Below are positions 1 through 7,849 of a stretch of 12,064 bases of DNA, in pieces (position 1 is the first letter of the stretch; every line of letters begins with the position of its first letter). Below the pieces are notes generated by a model, which was not told the origin of the DNA, ran no database searches, and worked only from the letters and a program-made list of their open reading frames with translations. The position numbers and the translations under genes were made by a program. The DNA is from an uncultured Collinsella sp. (GTDB lineage: Bacteria > Actinomycetota > Coriobacteriia > Coriobacteriales > Coriobacteriaceae). The stretch spans positions 1 to 12,064 of the forward strand of contig USFK01000030.1 of the NCBI GenBank assembly GCA_900553935.1. The letters run 5' to 3'.

Positions 1-63
1 GCGAGCCACGGCAAGACACGCCATCGGCACGACAACCAGGCGAATGGTTTGGATCTCGTTGGG

Positions 64-1200
64 CTACAAGGTTGAAACGAAGGTGGACAGGCGATTTAGG
101 CCTTCGTCAAGGTCTTTGTCGGAGACACAGTAGCTTAGGCGGATGTGGCCTTCGGTGCCGAAGCAGTCGCCCGGGACTAGGGCTACGTTTGCCTCTTCGA
201 TGGCTTTGATGCAGAAGTCTTCGCTGGTTAGGCCGAACTTTTTGATGCTCGGGAAAGTGTAGAAGGCTCCTGCGGGCTCTACTACGTCGAGGCCCATGGC
301 GTTTAAGGCTGCGAGTACGCGTTCGCGGCGGGCTCGGTAGACTTTGAGCATGGGGGTTGGGTCGACGGTCAGGGCTCGGGCTGCGGCGTCCATTTCGAAG
401 GAGACAGCACTCGATACTAAGTATTGGTGAGCCTTTGCGATCTCAGCGATGACGGGGGCTGCGGCTGCGAGCCAACCCAAGCGCCAGCCGGTCATGGCCC
501 AGGGCTTGGAGAAGCTCTCGATGACCACCGTCTGGTCGCGCAGCTCCGGGTGGCGCTGGGCAAAGCGCTCGTAGCCATCCACATAGACCAGACGGTTGTA
601 TACGTCGTCGCAGACTACGTAGATGCCCGCCTGCTCTGCCACGCGCGCCACGGCGTCGAGCGATGCCGTGTCGAGGATGCAACCCGTGGGATTGTTGGGC
701 GAGCAGATGACGATGGCCTTGGTCGCCGGGGTCACACAGGCGCGAAGCGCATCCTCGTCAATCTGGAATTGCGCAGGCTCCGTATCCAAAAAGACAGCCT
801 TGGCGTGATTGGCCACGACGATGCTCTCGTACAGGCCAAAGGCCGGCGTGGGGATGATGACCTCGTCACCGGGGTTGAGCATAGCCATAAATGTTGCCGA
901 CAGTGCCTCGGTCGCGCCGTCGGTCAGGATGACCTCATCGGCGGAAAACGCCAGGCCCGCGTCATCCATATATTTGGACAGTGCATCACGCAGGGCGGGG
1001 CGACCGTTGTTGGGCGGATAGTGCGTGTCACCGCGGTCCAGTGCGGCGGTCACCTCGGCGCTAATCACATCGGGCGTGGGAAAATCGGGCTCGCCGAGCG
1101 CGAGCGCGATGCACCCCGGATGCTGGGCGGCGAGCGCGTTGATCCGGCGGATACCGGAGGGCTTGAGCGTGGCAAGCGAGGTATTCATGGGCAGACGCAT
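64..1200 (-). CDS. Class I/II PLP-dependent aminotransferase (aspartate/aromatic type)
   Basis: A 378-residue fold-type I aminotransferase, expected in the cytoplasm, moving an amino group between an amino acid and a 2-oxo acid; the substrate cannot be read from sequence. Motifs visible: SPNNPTG at 167-173 (cofactor-contacting Asn170), CDDVY at 197-201 (Asp198 for the pyridine nitrogen, Tyr201), SFSKPWAMTGWRLGW at about 229-243 with Schiff-base Lys232, and HIRLSY at 352-357 whose Arg354 should bind the substrate carboxylate. Length is normal for the family. The ATG at 1200 is preceded by AAAGGA at 7 nt spacing; Met5 is a less likely start. It diverges from the gene at 1294 across 93 bp, so each has its own promoter. 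Odd: codon choice changes sharply at about codon 240 (see findings). Family certain; aspartate, aromatic or branched substrate open. Confidence 0.93.
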   Translation of the reverse strand: MRLPMNTSLATLKPSGIRRINALAAQHPGCIALALGEPDFPTPDVISAEVTAALDRGDTHYPPNNGRPALRDALSKYMDDAGLAFSADEVILTDGATEALSATFMAMLNPGDEVIIPTPAFGLYESIVVANHAKAVFLDTEPAQFQIDEDALRACVTPATKAIVICSPNNPTGCILDTASLDAVARVAEQAGIYVVCDDVYNRLVYVDGYERFAQRHPELRDQTVVIESFSKPWAMTGWRLGWLAAAAPVIAEIAKAHQYLVSSAVSFEMDAAARALTVDPTPMLKVYRARRERVLAALNAMGLDVVEPAGAFYTFPSIKKFGLTSEDFCIKAIEEANVALVPGDCFGTEGHIRLSYCVSDKDLDEGLNRLSTFVSTL

Positions 1201-1293
1201 GGCGTTCCTTTCGTAAGGGTTGCACTAGGATAGCGCGGCGAGGCGCCGTCAGACGGTGTAACCTAAACGGAAACGAGCCGGAAAGGAGATGGC

Positions 1294-1947
1294 ATGGAGA
1301 CGACCGCGCGCGGCGATGTACCAAAAACGCTGCAAACCATTGCGTATATCAGCATTCCCAATAGCGCCGATCTTGAGTTTTTGCTTTGGGACCTGCAGGA
1401 TGCCATCGCCGCCTATGCACAGCTTTCCGGCACCGCACTCCCCCACCCGGTTGACTTGAAGACAAATGACGTCGGTGCAGTCGATGGCATAGTGCTCGCC
1501 GTTGATGATGCATTTGACGATGAGGCAATGACCGCCGTCGAGCAGATACTCGATCGCCTTGGCGGTACGGGAACGCGTGTCTATGCCGTGATTCGAGCCG
1601 CACAAGAGGGCGCTGAGCAGGCGCGTGGGGCCGCCGTTCGTCTGCACAAGGCATGCGAGCGCCAGGGCCAATTGTGGTGTGGCGGCGTTGTCATCTGCGC
1701 CGGCAACGGCATCGCAGCGCTTCGTCGCTCCCCACGCATGGGACTCTTGCGGCGACCGTTTTCGGAGGCCATGGACAAGCTCGTGGGCGCCGTTCGCATG
1801 GGGTGTTCCGTCGAACACGCGCAGAAGCTCGGTGGAGCCGCAACGGGCGGCGTCGACACCGAAGGCACGGTGCGCGCCGAGCCCGCACTGCCCACACCAA
1901 TCTGGCACGCCGTTATGAGACGTCTTGCCAAGCACTCAAACTGCTAA
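1294..1947 (+). CDS. Unrecognised 217-aa protein, possible flavodoxin-like fold
   Basis: I do not recognise this protein with confidence. It has no signal peptide or membrane segment. It reads as alternating strands and helices: a strand near 14-21 (TIAYIS), a helix 27-45, a strand at VDGIVLAVDD (63-72), a helix 76-89, a strand RVYAVIR (95-101), a helix 105-124, then WCGGVVICAGNGI (128-140) followed by a basic stretch SPRMGLLRRPFSEAMDKL (146-163). The strand-glycine-strand pattern resembles the C-terminal half of flavodoxin-like or NADPH-dependent FMN reductase proteins, which is inference only. AAGGAG lies 5 nt before the ATG, a strong reason to prefer this reading over the long minus-strand ORF covering the same bases. 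Its stop codon overlaps that of the convergent glycosylase gene (1944-1947), leaving no room for separate terminators. Confidence 0.75.
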   Translation: METTARGDVPKTLQTIAYISIPNSADLEFLLWDLQDAIAAYAQLSGTALPHPVDLKTNDVGAVDGIVLAVDDAFDDEAMTAVEQILDRLGGTGTRVYAVIRAAQEGAEQARGAAVRLHKACERQGQLWCGGVVICAGNGIAALRRSPRMGLLRRPFSEAMDKLVGAVRMGCSVEHAQKLGGAATGGVDTEGTVRAEPALPTPIWHAVMRRLAKHSNC

Positions 1948-2513
1948 ATCGAAGAAGCCCGCCAATCAGCGGCCTCGCGCCAGCGCTCGACAAGGCGCTC
2001 CAGACGCCAAGCCGCATTGGCAGGACTTGTCGAGGGCAGGACGATGGCGGGCAGCCCGGTGCGTTCTTGTAGATAGCGCTTGTAGAGCCGGCCAGCCGTA
2101 CCACCGTTGCATATCACCTGCTCAATGGGAGCTGCGTCGGTAATGCACTCGATATGTGCCGGCACAACGTTACGAATGCTCGCGTCGCTCGAGCCCTTAA
2201 TGTCACAGCTCTCGATCACATCCCACAGAGCCACGCCGCCGTTCAGCAGCATGGATCGCTTGGCGGCAATTGAGGCATCGAGCGTCGCGGGCTCGCTGTT
2301 CGCCAAAGGGTCGCCCTCGTTGGGCGGCACAGGCACTCCGAGGCACGCGGCCATCACGCGCCAAAAGCGGTTCTGCGGATTGCCATAGTAGAAGGCATTG
2401 GCACGCGAGAGCACCGAGGGAAACGACCCGAGCACCAAAACGCTCGAGCGCTCGTCAAACACGGGTTCAAACCCATGCTCAATATGTTGATAGCCCTCGT
2501 CGGACGCAGCCAT
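1944..2513 (-). CDS. DNA-deoxyinosine/uracil glycosylase, UDG superfamily family 6-like
   Basis: A 189-residue UDG-superfamily protein, predicted to cut deaminated bases (hypoxanthine, perhaps uracil) out of DNA to start base excision repair. The N-terminal signature LGSFPS (28-33) followed by FYYGNPQNRFW (41-51) is typical of the hypoxanthine-DNA glycosylase branch (family 6), and LPSTSPANA (159-167) is the C-terminal DNA-intercalating motif. Family members are usually 160-190 residues, so this is complete. It starts only 3 nt after the amylase stop, so it is probably co-transcribed and may depend on translational coupling; GAGG lies about 10 nt before its ATG. The pairing of a repair enzyme with an amylase has no obvious metabolic logic. 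Family call firm from the motifs; preferred base not readable. Confidence 0.85.
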   Translation of the reverse strand: MAASDEGYQHIEHGFEPVFDERSSVLVLGSFPSVLSRANAFYYGNPQNRFWRVMAACLGVPVPPNEGDPLANSEPATLDASIAAKRSMLLNGGVALWDVIESCDIKGSSDASIRNVVPAHIECITDAAPIEQVICNGGTAGRLYKRYLQERTGLPAIVLPSTSPANAAWRLERLVERWREAADWRASSI

Positions 2514-2516
2514 GGC

Positions 2517-3893
2517 CTAGGCCCTCAGCAGATAACGCACCTCGTAGGGCGCAAGCTCAAGGGCACCCGTCAGCTCAACCGTGGGCGCGCCGTCGGCCAG
2601 CAGGTCGACAAGGGACCCATTGAGCTCGCCGGCGCCAAAGGTGTAAGGCTCATCCACGGCGTTCACCGCCACGAGCACCGTCGCGTCGTCGCAGGCACGC
2701 TCGAACAGCAGCTGCTTGTTCTGGATCACCACGTTGCGGTACGCGCCGTAGTTGAGAGCGCGTGCCGCCGCACCGTCTGTCGAGCGCAGGTGCGCGAGCT
2801 GCTTGATGAAGGCCGACAGCTCGTTGGGTGCGGGCTCGTCGAGCGCAGGTCGCAGCGCCCAGTCGCCATCGGGGCCGCCCTTTTCGCCGGCAATCCCCCA
2901 CTCGCTGCCATAGTAGACACACGGAATGCCCGGCATGCCAAAGAGCATGCCATAGGCGGGACGCAGGCACGACTTGTCGGTGAGGATGCTTGCCAGGCGC
3001 GGCACGTCGTGGTTGTCGACAAACGACAGCAGGTGCTTGCCGCGGTAGATGCACCACGGATCGCCGCCAAACTGACGGTGCAGCGAATGGGCGATCTCGA
3101 ACATGTTGACCGAGTTAAAGCTGGAGTACAGGCCCTTGTAGCACTCGTAGTTGGTGCAGGAGTCGAGCATCTCGTCGTTGACGATCTGGTTGTAGTCGCC
3201 GTGGAGCGTCTCGCCGATCATCACGAAGTCGGGCTTGAGCTCACGGGCAAAGCTATGCAGACGACGCATGAAATCGCGGTCGAGCATATAGGCAACGTCC
3301 AGACGCAGGCCGTCGACGCCAAAGACGTCGGCCCAACGGCGCACGGACTCGAGCAGGTAATCGACCACAGCGGGATTTTGCAGGTTGAGCTTCACGAGCT
3401 CAAAATGGCCTTCCCACCCCTCGTACCAAAAGCCGTCGCCATAGCAGGAGTCGCCGTCAAAGCTGATGTGGAACCAATCCTTGTAGGGCGAGTCCCACTT
3501 GCGTTCTTGCACATCACGGAAGGCCCAGAAGCCGCGGCCGACGTGGTTAAAGACGGCATCGAGCACCACGCGGATGCCATGGGCATGCAGCGTCTCGCAC
3601 ACGGCGGCGAAGTCGGCATCCCCACCCAAGCGGCGGTCGATGTGGCGCAGGCTGCGCGTGTCGTAGCCATGGCTATCGGACTCGAGCAGCGGGTTGATGA
3701 GCACGGCGCCAACGCCGAGTTTCTGCAGGTAGTCGGCCCATTGGGCGATTTTCATAATGGGAGCATCGGGGTTAGGAGCAACGTTGGCGGCCTGGGCAAG
3801 CTCATCCTCGGCAACGGGGGCGGCGTTTTCGCGCGGAGTTCCGCAAAAGCCCAGCGGATAGATCTGATAGAACGTCGTCTCGTATGCCCACAT
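2517..3893 (-). CDS. GH13 alpha-amylase family glycoside hydrolase, intracellular
   Basis: A 458-residue alpha-glucan hydrolase with the four GH13 signature regions in order: DAVFNH (112-117), GLRLDVA (195-201, nucleophile Asp199), GETLH (227-231, acid/base Glu228) and FVDNHD (291-296, Asp296). The (beta/alpha)8 barrel is followed by a short C-terminal beta domain from about 385. It has no signal peptide, so it should act inside the cell on imported maltodextrins or on glycogen. It lacks an extra N-terminal beta domain of the neopullulanase type. Residues 18-48 are an Ala/Pro-rich stretch inserted just after the first barrel strand. GGAGGT lies about 4 nt before the ATG. It is first gene of a unit with the glycosylase. 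Exact substrate (maltodextrin, alpha-1,6 links, sucrose-like) cannot be decided here. Confidence 0.92.
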   Translation of the reverse strand: MWAYETTFYQIYPLGFCGTPRENAAPVAEDELAQAANVAPNPDAPIMKIAQWADYLQKLGVGAVLINPLLESDSHGYDTRSLRHIDRRLGGDADFAAVCETLHAHGIRVVLDAVFNHVGRGFWAFRDVQERKWDSPYKDWFHISFDGDSCYGDGFWYEGWEGHFELVKLNLQNPAVVDYLLESVRRWADVFGVDGLRLDVAYMLDRDFMRRLHSFARELKPDFVMIGETLHGDYNQIVNDEMLDSCTNYECYKGLYSSFNSVNMFEIAHSLHRQFGGDPWCIYRGKHLLSFVDNHDVPRLASILTDKSCLRPAYGMLFGMPGIPCVYYGSEWGIAGEKGGPDGDWALRPALDEPAPNELSAFIKQLAHLRSTDGAAARALNYGAYRNVVIQNKQLLFERACDDATVLVAVNAVDEPYTFGAGELNGSLVDLLADGAPTVELTGALELAPYEVRYLLRA

Positions 3894-3964
3894 AGCAACC
3901 TCCCGGTAAGCTCAACACAACGACATCCATTGTATGCCCGGCTTGTATCCTCTCCCCCAAAATA

Positions 3965-4031
3965 AGTTGCGGTGAAATAGTTCCCGCTTGGGCCTTCAGA
4001 GACCTTAAACAGGAACTATTCCACCGCAACT
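3965..4031 (-). terminator. Repeat hairpin, copy 1: terminator-like, downstream of sotB
   Basis: Arms at 3965-3989 and 4007-4031 form a long stem around a 17-nt loop. The right arm is identical over 25 nt to the right arm of copy 2 (8455-8479). The left arm differs from a perfect complement at 3975, 3985 and 3987. On the minus strand all three positions become G-U pairs, so the RNA stem stays fully paired; on the plus strand they are A-C mismatches. The minus strand continues with TATTTTG after the stem, as in an intrinsic terminator. It begins 15 nt after the exporter stop codon and lies upstream of the amylase start, so it probably separates the two units. Confidence 0.75.
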
Positions 4032-4046
4032 GATGAGGGAACGTGA

Positions 4047-5243
4047 TTAGGCAACAGGCTTTGCACGGCGAATGGCCGGGAACATCACGGTGATGGCGAG
4101 GATGACGCCCACGACGGTAATCGCCCCGCCCGCAAAGCCAATCCAAGCGATGCCGGGACCCGACACCACGGCGCCGCCGACCGCGGTGCCCGTGCCGATA
4201 CCGAGGTTAAACAGGCCCGAGAAGATCGACATGGCGACGGCCGACGAATCTGCCGGCGTGTACTTGATGAGCTCGGCCTGGAACGCCACGTTAAAGGCCG
4301 TGGAGCAGCAGCCCCATAGCGCGCAAACAGCGAGAACGGCGACGAGCGACGGTGCAACCGGACCCATGAGCAGCAGAGCCACCGGCACGCCGGAGAGCGT
4401 GATAGCCAAGAACGGGAAGCGATGCCCATCGAACAGGCGGCCAAACAGCCAGCTTCCGAGCAGACCGGAGCAGCCAAACGCCGTCAGCGTCATGGTAATA
4501 GCGCTTGCGTCGACATGCGCGACCTGTGCCAGGAACGGCTCGATATAGCTGTAACCCGCGTAGTAGCCGGTCGCCATAAAAACCGTGACCGCGTAGAGCG
4601 CGATGAGGAACGGGTTCTTGAGCAGCTCGGGCAGCTGTTTGACGGTAAAGCGCTCACCCGCCGGCATAGCCGGAAACACCGCGGCTTGGTACACCACCGC
4701 GGCGGCAGAGAAGGCACCGACCACGGCGAATGTCATGCGCCAGCCCACGGCCAGCCCGATGGCGCGGCCGATCGGCAGGCCAAAAATCTGCGCGATGGAC
4801 GAGCCCGTGGCGATTATGCTGATGGCGAGCGCCCCATGGCGGGTGTCGACCAGGCGCGAAGCCATAATCGAGGCGACCGACCAGAACACGGCATGCGCGC
4901 AGGCGACCACCAGGCGCGCGCAGACCAAAATAGGATAGGTGGGCGCCACGGCGGACAGGAACTGGCCCAGCGAAAACACGGCAAGCACGCCCAACAGCAT
5001 CCGTTTGAACTCAAAACGTGAGGCAAACACCATGAGCGGCAGCGACAGCAGCATGACGCCCCAAGCATAGACCGAGATCATGATGCCTGCCTGGGCCTCG
5101 GTGAGCGAGAACGATGCGGCAATATCAATCAGAAGGCCAATGGGCATGAATTCCGACGTGTTGAATACGAACGCGCAACAGGCGAGCCCGATAAGCGGGA
5201 GCCACTGCCTGAGCGTGATGCCGTCTTGCCTTGCCTGAGTCAT
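4047..5243 (-). CDS. sotB: MFS sugar efflux transporter, SotB family
   Basis: A 398-residue, 12-segment major facilitator (DHA1 group) in the cytoplasmic membrane. The segment FNTSEFMPIGLL at 27-38 and the later pattern of conserved residues (a first-half YAWG, HAVFWS, IATGSS, GLPIGR, GWRMTF, then YSYIEPF and FSGLFNLGIG) match the E. coli SotB/YdeA sugar and arabinose exporter over its whole length (about 396 residues). Role inferred from that family: proton-driven export of sugars or small drug-like molecules. The start is placed at 5243, because GGAGAGG lies 9 nt upstream; the longer ORF beginning at 5333 would add 30 residues running through a hairpin and promoter. It lies between the feoAB unit and the amylase unit, each side separated by a hairpin, so it is probably a single-gene transcript. 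Confidence 0.85.
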   Translation of the reverse strand: MTQARQDGITLRQWLPLIGLACCAFVFNTSEFMPIGLLIDIAASFSLTEAQAGIMISVYAWGVMLLSLPLMVFASRFEFKRMLLGVLAVFSLGQFLSAVAPTYPILVCARLVVACAHAVFWSVASIMASRLVDTRHGALAISIIATGSSIAQIFGLPIGRAIGLAVGWRMTFAVVGAFSAAAVVYQAAVFPAMPAGERFTVKQLPELLKNPFLIALYAVTVFMATGYYAGYSYIEPFLAQVAHVDASAITMTLTAFGCSGLLGSWLFGRLFDGHRFPFLAITLSGVPVALLLMGPVAPSLVAVLAVCALWGCCSTAFNVAFQAELIKYTPADSSAVAMSIFSGLFNLGIGTGTAVGGAVVSGPGIAWIGFAGGAITVVGVILAITVMFPAIRRAKPVA

Positions 5244-5279
5244 ACAAAGAACCTCTCCGATTCGTTTTGAGCGGGGGCG

Positions 5280-5309
5280 ATTATATAGCAACGGCCCCGC
5301 ATCCGTCAG
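5280..5309 (-). promoter_or_regulatory. Putative sigma-70 type promoter of sotB
   Basis: On the minus strand a perfect -10 hexamer TATAAT (5285-5280) is preceded, after an 18-bp spacer, by CTGACG (5309-5304), which matches the -35 consensus at four of six positions. This would start transcription about 30 nt before the chosen ATG at 5243. The -35 box lies inside the hairpin that ends the feoAB transcript. Confidence 0.5.
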
Positions 5310-5325
5310 CAACAGATGCGAGGCC
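5293..5325 (-). terminator. Hairpin after feoAB, probable terminator
   Basis: Arms 5293-5306 and 5312-5325 give a 14-bp stem with a 5-nt loop, 42 nt after the feoAB stop. The two non-Watson-Crick positions (5297/5321 and 5304/5314) are G-U pairs only in minus-strand RNA, which supports function in the feoAB transcript. The U-run after the stem is poor (GUUGCUAUAUAAU), so termination efficiency is uncertain. Confidence 0.55.
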
Positions 5326-5367
5326 GAAATCAACTCGATGCACAGAGGTTACGCCGTCAATAGATAG

Positions 5368-7728
5368 CTAAGCCAACCCCAGCAATATGCCTGCCGAATG
5401 CACGACAAACGCCACAATCCAGGCAACCGTCACTTGGAACGCGAACACGGCCACGGCGTAGCGCGCGCCCAGCTCGCTCTTGACGGCGCCGATTGCCGCT
5501 ACGCAGGGCGGGTACAGCAGCGTAAAGACCAGGAACACGTAGGCGGTAAACGGCGAAAACATGGTCGACAGCGCCGCGGGCGACGTTGCGCCCAAAAGCA
5601 CCGTGAGCGTCGAGATGACGCTCTCCTTGGCAATGAGTCCGGTGACGAGCGCCGTCGACGCACGCCAGTCGCCAAAACCGAGCGGCGCCAGCACCGGAGC
5701 GATAATGCTACCCAGACCGGCAAGCAAACTCTGCGACTGATTGGCGACCACATTAAAGCGAATGTCGAACGTCTGAAGGAACCAGATGACCACGGTAGCG
5801 GCAAAGATAATGGTAAAAGCCTTGGTAATAAAGTCCTTGGCCTTATCCCATGCCAGCATCACCGTCGTCTTGACGCTCGGCAGGCGATAATTGGGGAGCT
5901 CCATGATAAACGGCACCGGGTCGCCCTTAAATGCCGTGCGGTTGAGCACCAAAGCCGCGATGCAGCCGACCACGATACCGATCAGATAGAGCGAGACCAT
6001 GGCGGGAACCGTCGCCTGCGGGAAAAACGCCCCGCACAGCAAGCCGTAAACTGGCAACTTGGCTGAGCAGCTCATAAACGGCGTGAGCATGACCGTCATC
6101 TTGCGGTCGTGCTCGGATGGGAGCGTACGGGTCGACATGATAGCCGGCACGGTGCAGCCAAAACCGACGAGCATAGGCACAAAGCTGCGGCCTGACAGGC
6201 CAAAGCGACGCAGTACCTTATCCATGACAAAGGCCACGCGCGCCATGTAGCCGGAGTCTTCCAGAATGGAGAGGAATAAAAAGAGCACGACGATAATCGG
6301 CAGGAAGGTCAGCACGCTGCCCACGCCCGTAAGCACGCCGTCGACAGCCAGCGAACGCACCACGTCGTTGGTGCCGAACGCCTTGAGGCCCGCATCGGCC
6401 GAGGCGATGATGGCAGCGATGCCGTCCTCCATAAGTCCCTGCAACGCCGCGCCGATCACGCCAAACGTCAGCCAAAAGACGAGACCCATGATCACCAGAA
6501 ACGCCGGAATGGCTGTGTAGCGACCCGTCAGGATGCGGTCGATCTTGACGGAGCGCACGTGCTCGCGGCTCTCGTGCGGCTTGACGACGCAGCGCCCACA
6601 CACGTCGCCGATAAAGCTAAAGCGCATATCGGCCAGCGCGGACAGGCGGTCGGTGCCGGCCTCGCCCTCCATCTGGGTAATGATGTGCTCGATAGCGTCG
6701 AGCTCATTGCGATCCAGGTGAAGCGCCTCGGTTACCAGTTCGTCGCCCTCAACCAGCTTGGTCGCCGCAAAACGCACCGGGATATGCGCCGTCGCGGCAT
6801 GGTCCTCGATAAGGTTGGCGATGCCGTGAATGCAGCGATGCAGCGCGCCGCCGTCTGGACCATCGGGCGCGCAGAAGTCCAGGCGACCGGGGCGCTCGCG
6901 GAACCGCGCCACGTGCAAGGCATGATCCACCAACTCGCCGATGCCCTCGTTGCGGGCAGCGCTAATGGGGACAACAGGCACGCCCAACAGGCTCTCGAGC
7001 AGGTTGACGTCCACGGCGCCGCCGTTGGCCGTCACCTCGTCCATCATGTTGAGCGCGATGACCATGGGGCGGTCGAGCTCCATAAGCTGCAGCGTCAGGT
7101 ACAGGTTACGCTCGATGTTGGTGGCGTCGATGATATCGATGATGGCGTCGGGGTTTTCATCCAAGATGAATTGGCGGCTGACGATCTCTTCGCCCGTGTA
7201 CGGCGACAGCGAATAGATGCCGGGCAGGTCGGTAACGCCCGCCTCGGGATGGTTACGGATAGTACCGTCCTTGCGGTCGACCGTCACGCCGGGAAAGTTA
7301 CCGACGTGCTGGTTGGAGCCCGTCAGCTGGTTGAACAACGTAGTCTTGCCGCAGTTTTGGTTGCCGGCAAGGGCGAAATGCAGCGGCGCACCCTCGGGCA
7401 CGGCCGTTTTTGCCGCACGGGGCGAATACGTCCCCTCGCCGAGTGCCGGGTGCTCCGTCGTGCCGATTGCGGCGTTAGCGCGCGGACCCGTATCGGTGTC
7501 GTGAACACCCACGAGCTCGATGCGAGCGGCATCGTCCTTGCGCAGCGTCAACTCGTAGCCACGCAGGCGAATCTCGAGCGGGTCGCCCATGGGGGCGTAC
7601 TTCATCATGGTGACTTCGGTGCCCGGCGTTAGGCCCATGTCCAAAATATGCTGTCGGAGTGCCTGATCGTCAGATGTCACCGATGCGACAACGGCGTCCT
7701 TTCCAATCTCGAGCGTATCGAGCTTCAC
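5368..7728 (-). CDS. feoB: FeoA-FeoB fusion, ferrous iron transporter
   Basis: A 786-residue fusion that imports Fe(II) across the cytoplasmic membrane. Residues 1-75 are an SH3-like FeoA domain (DMGLTPGTEV near 30-39), then a linker of about 40 residues, then the FeoB G domain: P-loop GNQNCGKTT (122-130), GVTVDRK switch region (147-153), DLPG (167-170), NMMD (227-230) and SAARNEG (256-262). A helical region leads to the membrane part from about 400, with GCTVPA and MSCSAKLPVYG motifs of the two Gate regions. Separate FeoA and FeoB are about 75 and 700-770 residues, so both parts are complete. The start is GTG at 7728, with AAAGGA 7 nt upstream. The P-loop has Gln where many FeoB proteins have Pro. 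No feoC is present. Regulation by an iron-responsive repressor is likely (see the repeat upstream). Confidence 0.96.
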   Translation of the reverse strand: MKLDTLEIGKDAVVASVTSDDQALRQHILDMGLTPGTEVTMMKYAPMGDPLEIRLRGYELTLRKDDAARIELVGVHDTDTGPRANAAIGTTEHPALGEGTYSPRAAKTAVPEGAPLHFALAGNQNCGKTTLFNQLTGSNQHVGNFPGVTVDRKDGTIRNHPEAGVTDLPGIYSLSPYTGEEIVSRQFILDENPDAIIDIIDATNIERNLYLTLQLMELDRPMVIALNMMDEVTANGGAVDVNLLESLLGVPVVPISAARNEGIGELVDHALHVARFRERPGRLDFCAPDGPDGGALHRCIHGIANLIEDHAATAHIPVRFAATKLVEGDELVTEALHLDRNELDAIEHIITQMEGEAGTDRLSALADMRFSFIGDVCGRCVVKPHESREHVRSVKIDRILTGRYTAIPAFLVIMGLVFWLTFGVIGAALQGLMEDGIAAIIASADAGLKAFGTNDVVRSLAVDGVLTGVGSVLTFLPIIVVLFLFLSILEDSGYMARVAFVMDKVLRRFGLSGRSFVPMLVGFGCTVPAIMSTRTLPSEHDRKMTVMLTPFMSCSAKLPVYGLLCGAFFPQATVPAMVSLYLIGIVVGCIAALVLNRTAFKGDPVPFIMELPNYRLPSVKTTVMLAWDKAKDFITKAFTIIFAATVVIWFLQTFDIRFNVVANQSQSLLAGLGSIIAPVLAPLGFGDWRASTALVTGLIAKESVISTLTVLLGATSPAALSTMFSPFTAYVFLVFTLLYPPCVAAIGAVKSELGARYAVAVFAFQVTVAWIVAFVVHSAGILLGLA

Positions 7729-7742
7729 GCGCTCATCCTTTC

Positions 7743-7776
7743 GTTAGACGCGGCTAACCGTTTACCGGGGCTAACC
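7743..7776 (-). promoter_or_regulatory. Candidate operator and leader of feoAB
   Basis: GTTAG (7743-7747) and CTAAC (7754-7758) form an inverted repeat with a 6-bp centre just upstream of the feoAB ribosome site. GGCTAACC occurs at 7752-7759 and again at 7769-7776, a direct repeat with 17-bp period. The half-sites resemble the TTAGG/CCTAA steps of DtxR/IdeR boxes, though not a full consensus site. Further up, TTGACT (7824-7819) and TATCAT (7797-7792) on the minus strand could be promoter boxes, but the 21-bp spacer is longer than usual. Iron control is inference. Confidence 0.35.
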
Positions 7777-7849
7777 AACTCGTAACGACAAATGATAGCG
7801 CTCTGAACTATTTTATAAAGTCAAATACCGATGTTTACCTGCGCAAACT

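Noticed and set aside
1..63. Possible start of another minus-strand gene after the aminotransferase
   Set aside because: The frame reads through to the edge, but 63 bases with no clear start codon and ribosome site do not support a gene call.
1249..1935. A 228-codon minus-strand ORF opposite the 217-aa gene
   Set aside because: It lacks a good ribosome site, its protein is Cys/His-rich in a shadow-like way, and the plus-strand reading has a strong AAGGAG and regular secondary structure.
2475..3965. A 496-codon plus-strand ORF across the amylase gene
   Set aside because: The minus strand carries all four GH13 signature regions; the plus ORF is a GC-rich antisense shadow running through the amylase and into the intergenic hairpin.
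3965..4031. CRISPR or attachment-site interpretation of the repeated hairpin
   Set aside because: Only two copies 4.4 kb apart, with no spacer array, no cas genes and no integrase nearby.
5244..5333. An N-terminal extension of the SotB-type exporter
   Set aside because: The extra 30 residues would cover a hairpin arm and the -10 box; the ATG at 5243 has a proper ribosome site and gives the family's usual length.
6559..7632. A 357-codon plus-strand ORF across feoAB
   Set aside because: It is antisense to the G domain of FeoB, whose motifs are intact.
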